NCBI RefSeq assembly: GCF_018866345.1 | Contig: NZ_CP076443.1 | Coordinates: forward strand, 643,501 to 707,500 | DNA: 64,000 bases | From: Gemella sp. zg-570 | GTDB taxonomy: Bacteria > Bacillota > Bacilli > Staphylococcales > Gemellaceae | Direction of reading: 5' to 3' | In this document: piece after piece, positions 26,425 to 35,092 of the stretch | Layout of the letters: the number at the start of each line of letters is the position of its first letter | How positions within the stretch are numbered: the stretch's first letter is position 1 | The notes under the pieces: generated by a model | Database searches by the model: none | Seen by the model: the letters and a program-made list of their open reading frames with translations, nothing else | What the model was told of the DNA's origin: nothing | Position numbers and translations under genes: made by a program

Positions 26425-28087
26425 ATTTATCGAAAAACACGAAGTAGGGATAGCTGCTATAGGTGGTATGGGAGAAATAGGGAAAAATACTTATGCCATA
26501 CAATATCGTGATGAGATAATCATTATTGATGCAGGAGTAAAATTTCCTGGAGATAATATGTTGGGGATAGACTATATAATACCTGATTATACATACATCA
26601 AAAAAAATATTAACAAAGTAAAAGCCTTAATAATAACTCATGGTCATGAAGACCATATTGGGGGTATACCTTTTTTACTTAGGAGTGTAAGTCTACCGAT
26701 ATATGGAGGTCCTCTTGCCCTGGGTTTGATTAAATCAAAATTAGCGGAACATAATTTACTTTCGAGAGCAGAATTTCATGAAATAAATGAAGATACAATT
26801 TTAAATTTTAAACATTTATCAATAGAGTTTTACAATACTACTCATTCTATACCAGATGCTTTTGGAATAATTGTAAATACACCCCAAGGAAGAATTGTTC
26901 ATACTGGAGATTTTAAATTTGATTTCACACCAGTAGGAAAACCAGCAAATTTATATAAAATGGCTAAAATAGGAGAAGAGGGTGTTCTTTGCTTACTTTC
27001 TGACTCGACCAATTCTGAAAGAAATGAATTTACTATGAGTGAAAAAGAAGTAGGTATTACTATTTCAAATATTTTAAGAAAAGTTAAGCATAGAATTATT
27101 TTTGCAACTTTTGCTTCTAATGTGTTTAGGGTAAAACAAGTTGTAGAGGCTTGTATTGCACACAATAGGAAAATAGCGGTTTTTGGACGTTCTATGGAAA
27201 AAGCAATAAAAATAGGAACGGAGTTAGGTTATATAAAAGCCCCAAAAGATACGTTTATAAGTTCTAAACACCTAAAAGAAGTAGATCCTAATAAACTACT
27301 TATACTTTGTACGGGAACTCAAGGAGAAGAGTTGGCCGCCTTAACAAGAATTGCAAATGGAACACATAAAAAAATAACTATAATGCCAACAGATACGATT
27401 GTATTTGCTAGTTCTGCCATTCCTGGGAATGCAGTGTCAATTAACAAAAATATTGACCTATTATCAAAATTAGGTGCTAATGTTATAACATCTAGTATTA
27501 ATAATGTTCATACTTCTGGGCATGGAGCAAAAGAAGAACAAAAATTAATGTTTAGATTAATAAAACCTAAGTATTTCATGCCTATTCATGGAGAGTATAG
27601 AATGCAGGTTATGCACGCTAAAACTTCTATTGAATGTGATGTTAAAGAGGAAAATACATTTATAATGGCAAATGGAGATATACTAGCTTTAACGAAAGAT
27701 TCTGCAAGAGTAACTGGGAAGATTGAAGCAGCAGATGTTTATGTTGATGGTTTGGGAATAGGAGATATAGGAAGTGTAGTAATTAAGGCTAGAAAAGACT
27801 TATCTGAAAATGGAACAGTAATTGTTTCGGTAGTTATTGATTTAAATAATAAAAAATTAATAGGGACACCTGATTTAATCTCAAGAGGATTTACACAAGG
27901 TAATGACTCTAAAGAAATAATAAATAATGCTAAGGAAATTGTAGAAAATGCTGTTTTATTTTCTATTAGAAAAAAAACTACTAGTATTTACTCTATTAGG
28001 CAGTCAATAATAGAAAATTTATCACTGTATTTCGATAAGGAAGCAGGAAGAAAACCAGTTATAATTCCTACAATAATAGAATTATAA
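26417..28087 (+). CDS. rnjA: Ribonuclease J1
   Basis: 5'-3' exoribonuclease/endonuclease of the beta-CASP metallo-beta-lactamase family, central to mRNA decay and rRNA maturation. The 556 residues show [13 protein letters not shown], the zinc motif [39 protein letters not shown], the beta-[12 protein letters not shown] and HTSGHG, and HGEYRM. It is closer to J1 than J2 throughout. The start overlaps rpoY and has TTGGAG upstream. Confidence 0.97.
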   Translation: MDRFIEKHEVGIAAIGGMGEIGKNTYAIQYRDEIIIIDAGVKFPGDNMLGIDYIIPDYTYIKKNINKVKALIITHGHEDHIGGIPFLLRSVSLPIYGGPLALGLIKSKLAEHNLLSRAEFHEINEDTILNFKHLSIEFYNTTHSIPDAFGIIVNTPQGRIVHTGDFKFDFTPVGKPANLYKMAKIGEEGVLCLLSDSTNSERNEFTMSEKEVGITISNILRKVKHRIIFATFASNVFRVKQVVEACIAHNRKIAVFGRSMEKAIKIGTELGYIKAPKDTFISSKHLKEVDPNKLLILCTGTQGEELAALTRIANGTHKKITIMPTDTIVFASSAIPGNAVSINKNIDLLSKLGANVITSSINNVHTSGHGAKEEQKLMFRLIKPKYFMPIHGEYRMQVMHAKTSIECDVKEENTFIMANGDILALTKDSARVTGKIEAADVYVDGLGIGDIGSVVIKARKDLSENGTVIVSVVIDLNNKKLIGTPDLISRGFTQGNDSKEIINNAKEIVENAVLFSIRKKTTSIYSIRQSIIENLSLYFDKEAGRKPVIIPTIIEL

Positions 28088-28091
28088 CAAG

Positions 28092-28132
28092 ATATTTGCA
28101 GCGTGGATTTTTCATGTTGCAAATATTTTTAT
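28092..28132 (+). terminator. rnjA terminator
   Basis: Stem ATATTTGCAGCGTG (28092-28105) with CATGTTGCAAATAT (28113-28126), two wobble pairs, then TTTTTA. Confidence 0.7.
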
Positions 28133-28153
28133 TCTTAATAGGAGAAGTTAGTA

Positions 28154-28339
28154 ATGAAGTTTAGAAGTCTATTTGATATAATTGATTCTATAATGGTAAG
28201 TCTATCGAGTTCTCAGACAGCAGGAGTAGCTAGAATAGGGCAAGAATTATCACCTAAATTTAAAGAAACTGCTAGAAGGGGTTTAGCTATAAGGAAAAAA
28301 GAGGAAGAATATAGGAGCTTATTATTTGGTAATGAATAA
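28154..28339 (+). pseudogene. In-frame scar of the L-serine dehydratase genes sdaAB-sdaAA (61 codons)
   Basis: Residues 1-30 (MKFRSLFDIIDSIMVSLSSS, then QTAGVARIG) closely follow the N-terminus of the beta subunit SdaAB as I know it, which reads FDIIGPVMIGPSSSHTAGAARIG; the conserved SSSHT is now SSSQT. The remainder (KFKETARRGLAI, ending LLFGNE) resembles the alpha subunit's C-terminal tail. In Bacillus sdaAB and sdaAA lie immediately upstream of recG, exactly this position. The best reading is one large deletion joining the start of sdaAB to the end of sdaAA in frame. A good ribosome site (AGGAG) and an open frame remain, so a small peptide could still be made, and the end overlaps recG. 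Confidence 0.6.
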
Positions 28340-30347
28340 TATATTGGAATATAATCTTAACAATATAAGCGGTATAGGGCCTAAAACATTAGAAGTGTTA
28401 AATTCATTAGGGATAAGTAGTGTTAAAGATTTACTTTTTAATATTCCTTATAGAATTAACCACTTATCTGACTTGTCGGCTGATATGAAAGATGGTGAAA
28501 AAGTAAATGTTTACGGGAGAATTAGTAGCAAACCACTCTCTCAATTTTATAGTAAAAGAAAAAGTAGAACACAATTTTTAATTTCAACAGAAATTGGTAT
28601 TATAAAAATAGTTTTTTTTAACCAACAATACTTAAAAAAATATCTATCTGAAGGTCAAAAAATATTAATAATAGGAAGATATAGTAAATCATCTAATACA
28701 ATCACAGCATCTAAAATTAATTTTAATAATGAAGAACTTTTGGCTAAATCAAAAAATTCAAATATTGAAGTTTTATATCATCTTAAACAAGGAATAAGTC
28801 AAAAAAAATATTCAAAATTAGTAGCTACTTGTTTTGAATTAATTGATAAAAATAATTATATATTAGACTTGGTACCAAAAAATTTTAAGGGTATTTGGGA
28901 CTTAAATAAAATTCTATATACTTTACATTTTCCCAAAGATGTATTATCTTTTTATAAAGCAAAAAAAATGTTTGCTTTCCATGAACTTCTGGAATATCAA
29001 TTAAAATTACAATTACAAAATATTAATAATAGTATAGTAGATGAGGATTATAAAATAAATATAGATTTAGAAAATATTAATTCATTTATAAAAACTTTGA
29101 ATTTTGATTTAACTAATTCTCAAAAAAGTGTTATTGATGAAATAATTATAGATTTATCAAGACCTCAACCCATGGAAAGATTGTTACAGGGAGATGTTGG
29201 TTGTGGGAAAACTGTTGTGGCTGCTGCTTTAGTTTATGGAGTAATTAAATCGGCTTATCAAGCAGCAATAATGGCACCTACTGAAATATTAGCTAGTCAG
29301 CATTTTGAAACTTTTTTTGATTTTTTTAAAAATCTTGATGTCTCTATTGCCTTGCTAACAAGTAGCACACCTAAAAAGGAAAAAGAAAAAATTTTAAAAC
29401 TACTTTCTGAAGGGCAAATTAATATACTGGTAGGAACGCATGCTATTATTCAAAAAAATGTTATCTTTAAAAACTTAAAATTTGCAATTACAGATGAACA
29501 ACATAGATTTGGTGTTAATCAAAGAAAGTTTTTTGCAGAAAAAGGAGAAAAGGTTAATACTTTGATGATGACAGCTACACCCATACCTAGAAGTTTGGCA
29601 ATAAGCTTGATTTCAAATATTAAGGTTTCTACAATAAGTGAACTTCCACAGGGAAGAAAAAAAGTAAAAACTTATAAGGCTAGCACAAAGGAAATTAATT
29701 CAGTTTTTGATAATATACTTATAGAATTAGAAAAGGGTAGACAAGGCTATGTTGTTTGTCCCTTAATTGAAGAGTCAGAAAAAATTGACTTGAAAAATGT
29801 TGATGAAATGTATGAGAAAATGAAAAATTATTTTCCAGACAGGGTAGGGATAGCTATATTACATGGAAAAATGAAGAATGCTGAAAAGGATAGTATAGTT
29901 GAAAAATTTTTAAATAAGCAAATAGATATTTTAATATCGACTACGGTAATTGAAGTGGGGGTTAATGTACCCAATGCTTCTTTTATGCTTATAATGGACG
30001 CTAATAGATTTGGTTTAGCGACCTTGCATCAACTTAGGGGAAGGGTGGGTAGAAGTTCTCATCAATCCTACTGTATATTAATATCTGATGTTAAATCAGA
30101 AAGAATTGATATTATGTGCTTAGAAAATGACGGTTTTAAAATATCAGAATTTGATTTAAAAAATAGGGGACCAGGAGATTTTTTTGGAACCAGGCAAAGT
30201 GGGTTACCTAGCTTTAAGGTGGCCGATATAATCAATGATACTGAATTAATGTATTTAGCTAAGCAATTAGCTAGTAAACTTATAGAATTTTCAGAAAATA
30301 CAGATAGAATAAAAAGTTACATTAATTTATCTAAGACTAGATATTAG
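28326..30347 (+). CDS. recG: ATP-dependent DNA helicase RecG
   Basis: Branch-migrating helicase for stalled forks and Holliday junctions. The roughly 672 residues contain the N-terminal helix-hairpin region (NISGIGPKTLEVLNSLGI), wedge/OB domain, Walker A GDVGCGKT, APTEILASQH, the helicase box DEQHRFGV, TATPIPRS, and the late motifs HGKMKNAEKD, STTVIEVGVNVPNA, QLRGRVGRS. Start choice is uncertain: TTG at 28326 has AGGAG eight bases away, while ATG at 28332 is 14 away. Either start overlaps the serine dehydratase scar. Confidence 0.97.
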   Translation: MVMNNILEYNLNNISGIGPKTLEVLNSLGISSVKDLLFNIPYRINHLSDLSADMKDGEKVNVYGRISSKPLSQFYSKRKSRTQFLISTEIGIIKIVFFNQQYLKKYLSEGQKILIIGRYSKSSNTITASKINFNNEELLAKSKNSNIEVLYHLKQGISQKKYSKLVATCFELIDKNNYILDLVPKNFKGIWDLNKILYTLHFPKDVLSFYKAKKMFAFHELLEYQLKLQLQNINNSIVDEDYKINIDLENINSFIKTLNFDLTNSQKSVIDEIIIDLSRPQPMERLLQGDVGCGKTVVAAALVYGVIKSAYQAAIMAPTEILASQHFETFFDFFKNLDVSIALLTSSTPKKEKEKILKLLSEGQINILVGTHAIIQKNVIFKNLKFAITDEQHRFGVNQRKFFAEKGEKVNTLMMTATPIPRSLAISLISNIKVSTISELPQGRKKVKTYKASTKEINSVFDNILIELEKGRQGYVVCPLIEESEKIDLKNVDEMYEKMKNYFPDRVGIAILHGKMKNAEKDSIVEKFLNKQIDILISTTVIEVGVNVPNASFMLIMDANRFGLATLHQLRGRVGRSSHQSYCILISDVKSERIDIMCLENDGFKISEFDLKNRGPGDFFGTRQSGLPSFKVADIINDTELMYLAKQLASKLIEFSENTDRIKSYINLSKTRY

Positions 30348-30361
30348 AAATTGGAGATATA

Positions 30362-31000
30362 ATGAAAAATAAAAGAATAAAAATTATAATTATTAACTTA
30401 ATAATAGCTATTTTACTAATAACATCTTTGTTGCTAATTTTTAAAAATAAAATTAGAGAGTATCTTACGGGTAGTATTAATGATAAAATAATTACAGCCT
30501 ATAAAAATAATGAAGAAGAAGTAAGTGTTCCATGGTGGCAAAAGGCTTTTACGGATAATTCTTCAAATATTCAATTAACTGATTCAATGCTAGGAATTTT
30601 ACTTATTGATGATTTAAAAATTCAAGAGCCTATATTTCAAGGTGATTCGGAGATTAACTTATTAAATGGTGTTGCTACGGTTGATCCTAAGCAAAGCTTG
30701 GATGACCAAAATGTTGTTTTGGCAGGACACAGCGTTTTGGGTATTGATATAAGATTTTATAATCTTAGAAAAATTCAAGTGGGAACAGAAGTAAATATAG
30801 TAACAAAAGATAGGTTATTAAAATATCAAGTAAGTAGGGTTTATAATGTTTTTGATAATCAGGTTGAAATTTTAAATCAGCACCCGGGTGAAGCAAATAT
30901 ATTAACTATGTTTACTTGTGATGCTTATAACTATAAAACTGGTGTTTGGGAAGAGAGATTTGTAGTAGAAGCGAAATTTTTAGGAGAAGAAAAGGCGTAA
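30362..31000 (+). CDS. srtA: Class A sortase
   Basis: Membrane-anchored transpeptidase that attaches LPxTG proteins to peptidoglycan. The 212 residues have an N-terminal membrane anchor (about 7-27), then the beta-barrel domain with catalytic H123 (LAGHSV), C186 (TMFTCDAY) and R199 (WEERFVV). ATTGGAG precedes the ATG. It lies between recG and plsX, where Bacillus and Staphylococcus carry fapR, so the sortase has replaced or displaced that lipid regulator. No LPxTG substrate gene is in the window. Confidence 0.93.
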   Translation: MKNKRIKIIIINLIIAILLITSLLLIFKNKIREYLTGSINDKIITAYKNNEEEVSVPWWQKAFTDNSSNIQLTDSMLGILLIDDLKIQEPIFQGDSEINLLNGVATVDPKQSLDDQNVVLAGHSVLGIDIRFYNLRKIQVGTEVNIVTKDRLLKYQVSRVYNVFDNQVEILNQHPGEANILTMFTCDAYNYKTGVWEERFVVEAKFLGEEKA

Positions 31001-31001
31001 T

Positions 31002-31970
31002 ATGAAAATAGGTATTGATTTACTTGGGGCAGATGATAAACAAAATATTATTAATTTTATAAATAAATTTAGTGATAATGAAGTAGAAGTATTTGCTTAT
31101 GGTTTAGAAGAAGACTTAAGTCTTATTACAAATAATAATATAATAAAAGTTTTGTGTAGGGAAGAAGTTTTTATATCAGATGATCCGGCAAGGGTTCATA
31201 GAAAAAAGAAAGATTCATCTATGATAAAAATGCTTGAAGATTTGAAAGTTGGCAAGATAGATGTTAGTATATCTGCTGGGAGTACGGGAGCTTATATGGC
31301 AAGTGGACTTTTTATTCTAGGAAGAATAGAAGGAGTTGCCAGACCAGCTCTAGCTACCATGTTACCAACTGCATCTAAGCATAAATTTTTACTAACCGAC
31401 TTAGGAGCAAATGTAGAAGCAAAGCCAGAAGATTTACTTAATTATTTAAGACTGGCTAATATATATATGAAAAATATTTATAGTATTGCTAATCCTTCTT
31501 CAGCTTTAATAAATATAGGGCATGAAGAAAATAAGGGGAGCAAACTTTATAAGGATAGCTACAAATTATTAAAAGAGAATGTTAGTAACTTTAAGGGTAA
31601 TTTGGAAGCTAGAAATATTTTAGAGCATAATTATGATATAGTTATTTCTGATGGTTTTTCTGGGAATATATTATTAAAAACAATAGAGGGTGTTGCCTTG
31701 TCTCTGGGTGGTATGTTAAAAAGTATATTTTTATCTAGTTTTTTAAGTAAAATGTCAGCCCTAATTATTAGAAAAGAATTAAAAGAATTTAAAAGAAAAT
31801 TTGATTATAGTGAATACGGCGGAGCAGTACTTTTGGGTTTGAAAAATCCTGCAATTAAAATTCATGGTTCTGCTGATGAAAAAGCAGTTTATTATGCAGT
31901 CCAGCAAGCAAAAAATATACATAAAACAAGATTATATGATAAAATGGTGGAAGAATTTAAAGGAGAATAA
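31002..31970 (+). CDS. plsX: Phosphate acyltransferase PlsX
   Basis: Makes acyl-phosphate from acyl-ACP for phosphatidic acid synthesis. The 322 residues include KIGIDLLGADD, the SAGSTGAYMASGLFILGRI motif, LPTASKHKFLLTDLGAN, VISDGFSGNILLKT and YGGAVLLGL. The DLLGADD element replaces the more usual DAMGGD. It starts one base after the sortase stop and is followed by acpP, as in the conserved plsX-acpP grouping; fabD and fabG, usually between them, are absent. Confidence 0.94.
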   Translation: MKIGIDLLGADDKQNIINFINKFSDNEVEVFAYGLEEDLSLITNNNIIKVLCREEVFISDDPARVHRKKKDSSMIKMLEDLKVGKIDVSISAGSTGAYMASGLFILGRIEGVARPALATMLPTASKHKFLLTDLGANVEAKPEDLLNYLRLANIYMKNIYSIANPSSALINIGHEENKGSKLYKDSYKLLKENVSNFKGNLEARNILEHNYDIVISDGFSGNILLKTIEGVALSLGGMLKSIFLSSFLSKMSALIIRKELKEFKRKFDYSEYGGAVLLGLKNPAIKIHGSADEKAVYYAVQQAKNIHKTRLYDKMVEEFKGE

Positions 31971-31976
31971 TCAAGT

Positions 31977-32207
31977 ATGGTAATTTTTGAAGAAGTAAAA
32001 GAAATAATATTAAAACATATAAATATTGATTCTGAAGATATTAAATTAGATTCTAATTTGAATGACGATTTAGACGCTGATTCTATAGAAATAGCTGAAA
32101 TTGTTATGGATATTGAAGAAAAATATAATTTTGAATTTTCTGATGAAGATGCAAGTAATATAGAAAAAATTAGTGATTTAATAAGTCATATAGAAAAAAA
32201 TAAATAG
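31977..32207 (+). CDS. acpP: Acyl carrier protein
   Basis: A 76-residue acidic four-helix protein whose DADSIE motif provides the phosphopantetheine serine S36. DSNLNDDLDADSIEIAEIVM is a slight variation on the normal DSL motif (leucine is replaced by isoleucine). AGGAG precedes the ATG by 11 bases. It carries acyl chains for fatty acid and phospholipid synthesis and is coupled to plsX; a strong terminator follows. Confidence 0.9.
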   Translation: MVIFEEVKEIILKHINIDSEDIKLDSNLNDDLDADSIEIAEIVMDIEEKYNFEFSDEDASNIEKISDLISHIEKNK

Positions 32208-32208
32208 A

Positions 32209-32250
32209 AAAAAGCATAATTTAGATAGGGCGTCTAAATTATGCTTTTTA
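32209..32250 (+). terminator. acpP terminator
   Basis: A 17-bp perfect stem AAAAAGCATAATTTAGA / TCTAAATTATGCTTTTT around TAGGGCG; the A and T runs would let it work for hsdS too. Confidence 0.9.
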
Positions 32251-32269
32251 TAATATAAGATAATAGCTA

Positions 32270-33493
32270 TTAAATAGGTTTTTTCCTATATTCTTCTGGT
32301 ATTTCTATTTCTCTTACATCTATTTTTCCTGTAACTACATCAGAAATTAATGTTAGTTTTAGTTCTTGTAAGTTTTGGATTTGTTGATTTACTAAACTTT
32401 TATACATTTTAATTTTGTTTTCTAACATATTAATTTTTTTATTGATATTTTTCTGAATTTTAATTGTAGGTAATTTAACTTTAGTTTTAATAATTTCATC
32501 GGCAACCACACTTGGCTTCACTGTATTAGTGGTAAATATTTCCCACTTAAATATTCTTAAGATATAATATAAATAATCAAAACTTACTTTTTTATTATTT
32601 GTAATAGCATAAGCAGTGTCAACAAGCCAAAATTTTTTATCTAAAATATAAGGCTTCCCAATAGTTCCTTTTCTTCCAAATATAATATATTTCCCATCAA
32701 ACAAATAATTACTTGTATATTTAAATGCTGTAGGGCCAGAACCATACACTTCAAAAGAAGAACTACTTTTTTTAATTTCATCTACGACTTCTTTTCCAGA
32801 ATACACATTACTAATTCTTTTTAATGTTACTAAATTATAATTTTTCAAGTTATCATATATTGAATTTAATTTATTAAACAACAACTCATCCAGCTTTTCA
32901 ATTTTATTTTTCTCCAGTCCCACCAACCTATCAATCTCCCCTATCTTCCAATCAAGAAAGTTGGCTATTTGGTTTTGTTCTGATAGGGGGGGGATAGCAA
33001 ACGAAAATAAACCTAATTTGTTTTGTGAAATCCCATTTCTATCACCATTAATGTTAGTATTATAGTAATTTTTAAATATAGTTGAATTAATAACATAAAA
33101 TAAAAAATCTATATTTACTTCGAAAGAATTAATATTACACAGTTTATTACCATAACAAGCATCCTCAGTTAATCTAGCAACTTTTTTTCCACCACTTCCA
33201 CCTTCAATACAAACCAACAAACTATTTTTTTGTGCTACTTTAAAGTTTTTGTTTTTATTAGATATATATAGATTAGATTTGTGCTTAATTGATTTAGTTT
33301 CAAAATCTAAATCTGAAGTAGAAATATACTTATAACTATTATCAGTAATGCTAAAGTGTTTTTTTTCTTCATTCTTTATACTATTACCAGTAGTATATTT
33401 TGCTATGTTTTTTAATAAATTTATCTCCCAATGTTCAGGCACTTCCCTTAACCAGGGCAAATCTACTTGCTTATATTTTTTATATCTTTTCAT
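32270..33493 (-). CDS. hsdS: Orphan type I restriction specificity subunit HsdS
   Basis: DNA-recognition subunit of a type I restriction-modification enzyme. The 407 residues start with the family signature PWLREVPEHWEI, then target recognition domain 1, a central conserved helix region (IPPLSEQNQIANFLDWKIGEIDRL), domain 2, and the C-terminal repeat ending LISDVVTGKIDVREI. No hsdM or hsdR lies nearby, so it is an orphan here. The coding strand has eight consecutive C (32986-32993) at codons 167-170, extraordinary for this AT-rich genome and suited to slippage; a shift would leave a protein with one recognition domain. AAGG precedes the ATG. Confidence 0.92.
   Translation of the reverse strand: MKRYKKYKQVDLPWLREVPEHWEINLLKNIAKYTTGNSIKNEEKKHFSITDNSYKYISTSDLDFETKSIKHKSNLYISNKNKNFKVAQKNSLLVCIEGGSGGKKVARLTEDACYGNKLCNINSFEVNIDFLFYVINSTIFKNYYNTNINGDRNGISQNKLGLFSFAIPPLSEQNQIANFLDWKIGEIDRLVGLEKNKIEKLDELLFNKLNSIYDNLKNYNLVTLKRISNVYSGKEVVDEIKKSSSSFEVYGSGPTAFKYTSNYLFDGKYIIFGRKGTIGKPYILDKKFWLVDTAYAITNNKKVSFDYLYYILRIFKWEIFTTNTVKPSVVADEIIKTKVKLPTIKIQKNINKKINMLENKIKMYKSLVNQQIQNLQELKLTLISDVVTGKIDVREIEIPEEYRKKPI
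32986..32993 (-). repeat. Homopolymer of eight C inside hsdS (G8 on plus strand)
   Basis: ATCCCCCCCCTA on the coding strand encodes I-P-P-L of the conserved IPPLSEQ motif. It is the longest G/C run I found in the window; other runs reach six. Confidence 0.9.
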
Positions 33494-33558
33494 TATTTCT
33501 TAATTCCTTGGTTGTTACTTTATTTTCTCGAATTTAATTTTTTCTACTAGGGCTAAGT

Positions 33559-33587
33559 ATAATATAGCACATGGATTTATTATTGAA
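33559..33587 (-). promoter_or_regulatory. Probable hsdS promoter
   Basis: On the minus strand TTCAAT (33587-33582), a 17-base spacer and TATTAT (33564-33559), 66 bases before the ATG. The remainder of the 217-base gap holds only the rplA terminator. Confidence 0.45.
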
Positions 33588-33680
33588 AAGCATTTAGCAA
33601 AGGAAAAAGGGCTAATATTAAAATGATATCAAAATAGAGCTTTTGCTAGTTGTTTTTAATATTCAAAAGTAGTAAAAAAT

Positions 33681-33713
33681 AAAAAACTAGAGGAATTTTC
33701 CTCTAGTTTTTTA
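33681..33713 (-). terminator. rplKA operon terminator
   Basis: Perfect hairpin (AAAACTAGAGGAA with TTCCTCTAGTTTT) followed on the minus strand by a T run, right after the rplA stop. Confidence 0.9.
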
Positions 33714-34403
33714 TTTAAATTCTGCAGTGTCTACTTTTGCAGCAGGTCCCATAGTTGAAGTAACTGCTACAGATTTGAAATAAGTTCCTTTAGCTGCCGC
33801 TGGTTTAGCTTTTGCTAGAGCCTCTTGAACAGCTTTAAAGTTTTCTACTAGGTCTTCAGTAGGGAATGAAACTTTACCGATTGGTGTGTGAACTACACCA
33901 GCTTTTTCAGCACGGTATTCAACTTTACCAGCCTTGATTTCATTTACTGCTTTTGTTACGTCCATAGTAACTGTTCCTGTTTTAGGGTTAGGCATCAAGC
34001 CTTTAGGGCCTAATAGACGACCGATTTTACCAACTTGGCCCATCATATCAGGAGTAGCAACAATTACATCAAAATCAAACCAACCTTGTTGAATTTTAGT
34101 AATATATTCACCTTGTCCTACATAATCAGCTCCGGCTGCTTCTGCTTCTGCAGCCTTATCTCCCTTAGCAAATACTAAAACTTTAGCAGTTTTACCAGTT
34201 CCTTTTGGTAAAACTACAGCTCCACGTACTTGTTGGTCATTTTTACGAGTATCTACTCCAAGACGGAATGCTACTTCGACAGTTGCGTCAAAATTAACAA
34301 GACTAGTTTTTTTAGCTAACTCGATTGCTTCTAGTACTGAATATAGTTTAGAAGAATCTATCAGTTTAGCCGCTTCAAGATATTTTTTACCTTTTTTTGC
34401 CAT
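33711..34403 (-). CDS. rplA: 50S ribosomal protein L1
   Basis: The 230-residue protein of the ribosomal L1 stalk, also a translational repressor of its own operon. Landmarks: [14 protein letters not shown] at the start, [27 protein letters not shown], and the core [29 protein letters not shown] precedes the ATG. It follows rplK after 12 bases on the minus strand, opposite to most of the window. Confidence 0.99.
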   Translation of the reverse strand: MAKKGKKYLEAAKLIDSSKLYSVLEAIELAKKTSLVNFDATVEVAFRLGVDTRKNDQQVRGAVVLPKGTGKTAKVLVFAKGDKAAEAEAAGADYVGQGEYITKIQQGWFDFDVIVATPDMMGQVGKIGRLLGPKGLMPNPKTGTVTMDVTKAVNEIKAGKVEYRAEKAGVVHTPIGKVSFPTEDLVENFKAVQEALAKAKPAAAKGTYFKSVAVTSTMGPAAKVDTAEFK

Positions 34404-34415
34404 TTTATTATCCTC

Positions 34416-34841
34416 CTATTCAGCTACTAAGATACCCATACTACGTGCAGTACCTTCAATCATACGAACAGCTGCTTCAACCGATGCAGCGTTTAAGTCT
34501 TCCATTTTCAGTTTAGCTATTTCTTCAACTTGCTCTTTAGTTACTGTAGCAACTTTGTCTTTGTTTGGCACTGAAGAACCTTTTTCAATTTTAGCTGCTT
34601 TTTTCAGTAATACTGGAGCAGGTGGTGTTTTAGTAATAAAAGTAAATGAGCGGTCTTCATATACAGAAATTACTACGGGAATAACTAATCCTGCTTGGTC
34701 TTGTGTACGAGCGTTAAACTCTTTACAGAATCCCATGATATTAACTCCAGCTTGCCCTAAGGCAGGTCCTACTGGTGGAGCAGGGTTAGCTTTACCTGCT
34801 GGAACTTGTAACTTAACTAATTTAATAATTTTTTTAGCCAC
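34416..34841 (-). CDS. rplK: 50S ribosomal protein L11
   Basis: A 141-residue protein of the GTPase-associated centre that binds the thiostrepton region of 23S rRNA. Landmarks: [38 protein letters not shown] and the C-terminal GTARSMGI. The start codon is GTG, preceded by AGGAGG. The usual upstream partners secE and nusG are absent; the operon has its own promoter and leader. Confidence 0.99.
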   Translation of the reverse strand: MAKKIIKLVKLQVPAGKANPAPPVGPALGQAGVNIMGFCKEFNARTQDQAGLVIPVVISVYEDRSFTFITKTPPAPVLLKKAAKIEKGSSVPNKDKVATVTKEQVEEIAKLKMEDLNAASVEAAVRMIEGTARSMGILVAE

Positions 34842-34863
34842 GATAAACCTCCTATTATTTTTC

Positions 34864-34900
34864 GTGATGTGGTCTTTGAACTCTTATTGTTCTCCCACTC
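34864..34900 (-). promoter_or_regulatory. Probable L1-binding autoregulatory leader of rplK-rplA mRNA
   Basis: The minus-strand leader contains GTGGGAGAAC, a loop, GTTC, AAAG and ACCACATCACG. GTGG pairs with CCAC and GAAC with GTTC, leaving a purine internal loop. This is the general form of L1-leader structures that mimic the 23S L1 site. It lies between the promoter and the rplK ribosome site, where bound L1 would block translation. Confidence 0.55.
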
Positions 34901-34930
34901 AAACATTATGTATTTTTTAAATACTGGATA

Positions 34931-34959
34931 ATTTTAACACAAGAAAATATATAATTCAA
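34931..34959 (-). promoter_or_regulatory. rplK-rplA promoter
   Basis: On the minus strand TTGAAT (34959-34954), a 17-base spacer ending TGT, and TAAAAT (34936-34931); the leader would be about 85 bases. Confidence 0.7.
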
Positions 34960-34998
34960 GTCTTTTATTATATTTTATTAATAAAATATTTGCTTATA

Positions 34999-35027
34999 TT
35001 GACTTTTATTAGATAATATTGTAGAAT
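34999..35027 (+). promoter_or_regulatory. rny promoter
   Basis: TTGACT (34999-35004), a 17-base spacer, TAGAAT (35022-35027). Transcription from about 35034 argues for the rny start at 35093 rather than 35051. Confidence 0.65.
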
Positions 35028-35092
35028 TTAGTATGTGATAATTATTCACGATGAATTACAAATCAATAAATAAATTTAAAGAGAGGTTGCAA

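Noticed and set aside
33540-33650. Possible gene relic between hsdS and rplA on the plus strand (KYNIAHGFIIEKHLAKEKG)
   Set aside because: Short, no start, and the region is better explained as the hsdS promoter.
34555-34920. 121-codon plus-strand frame opposite rplK
   Set aside because: Antisense to the highly conserved L11 gene and its leader; composition follows the opposite strand.
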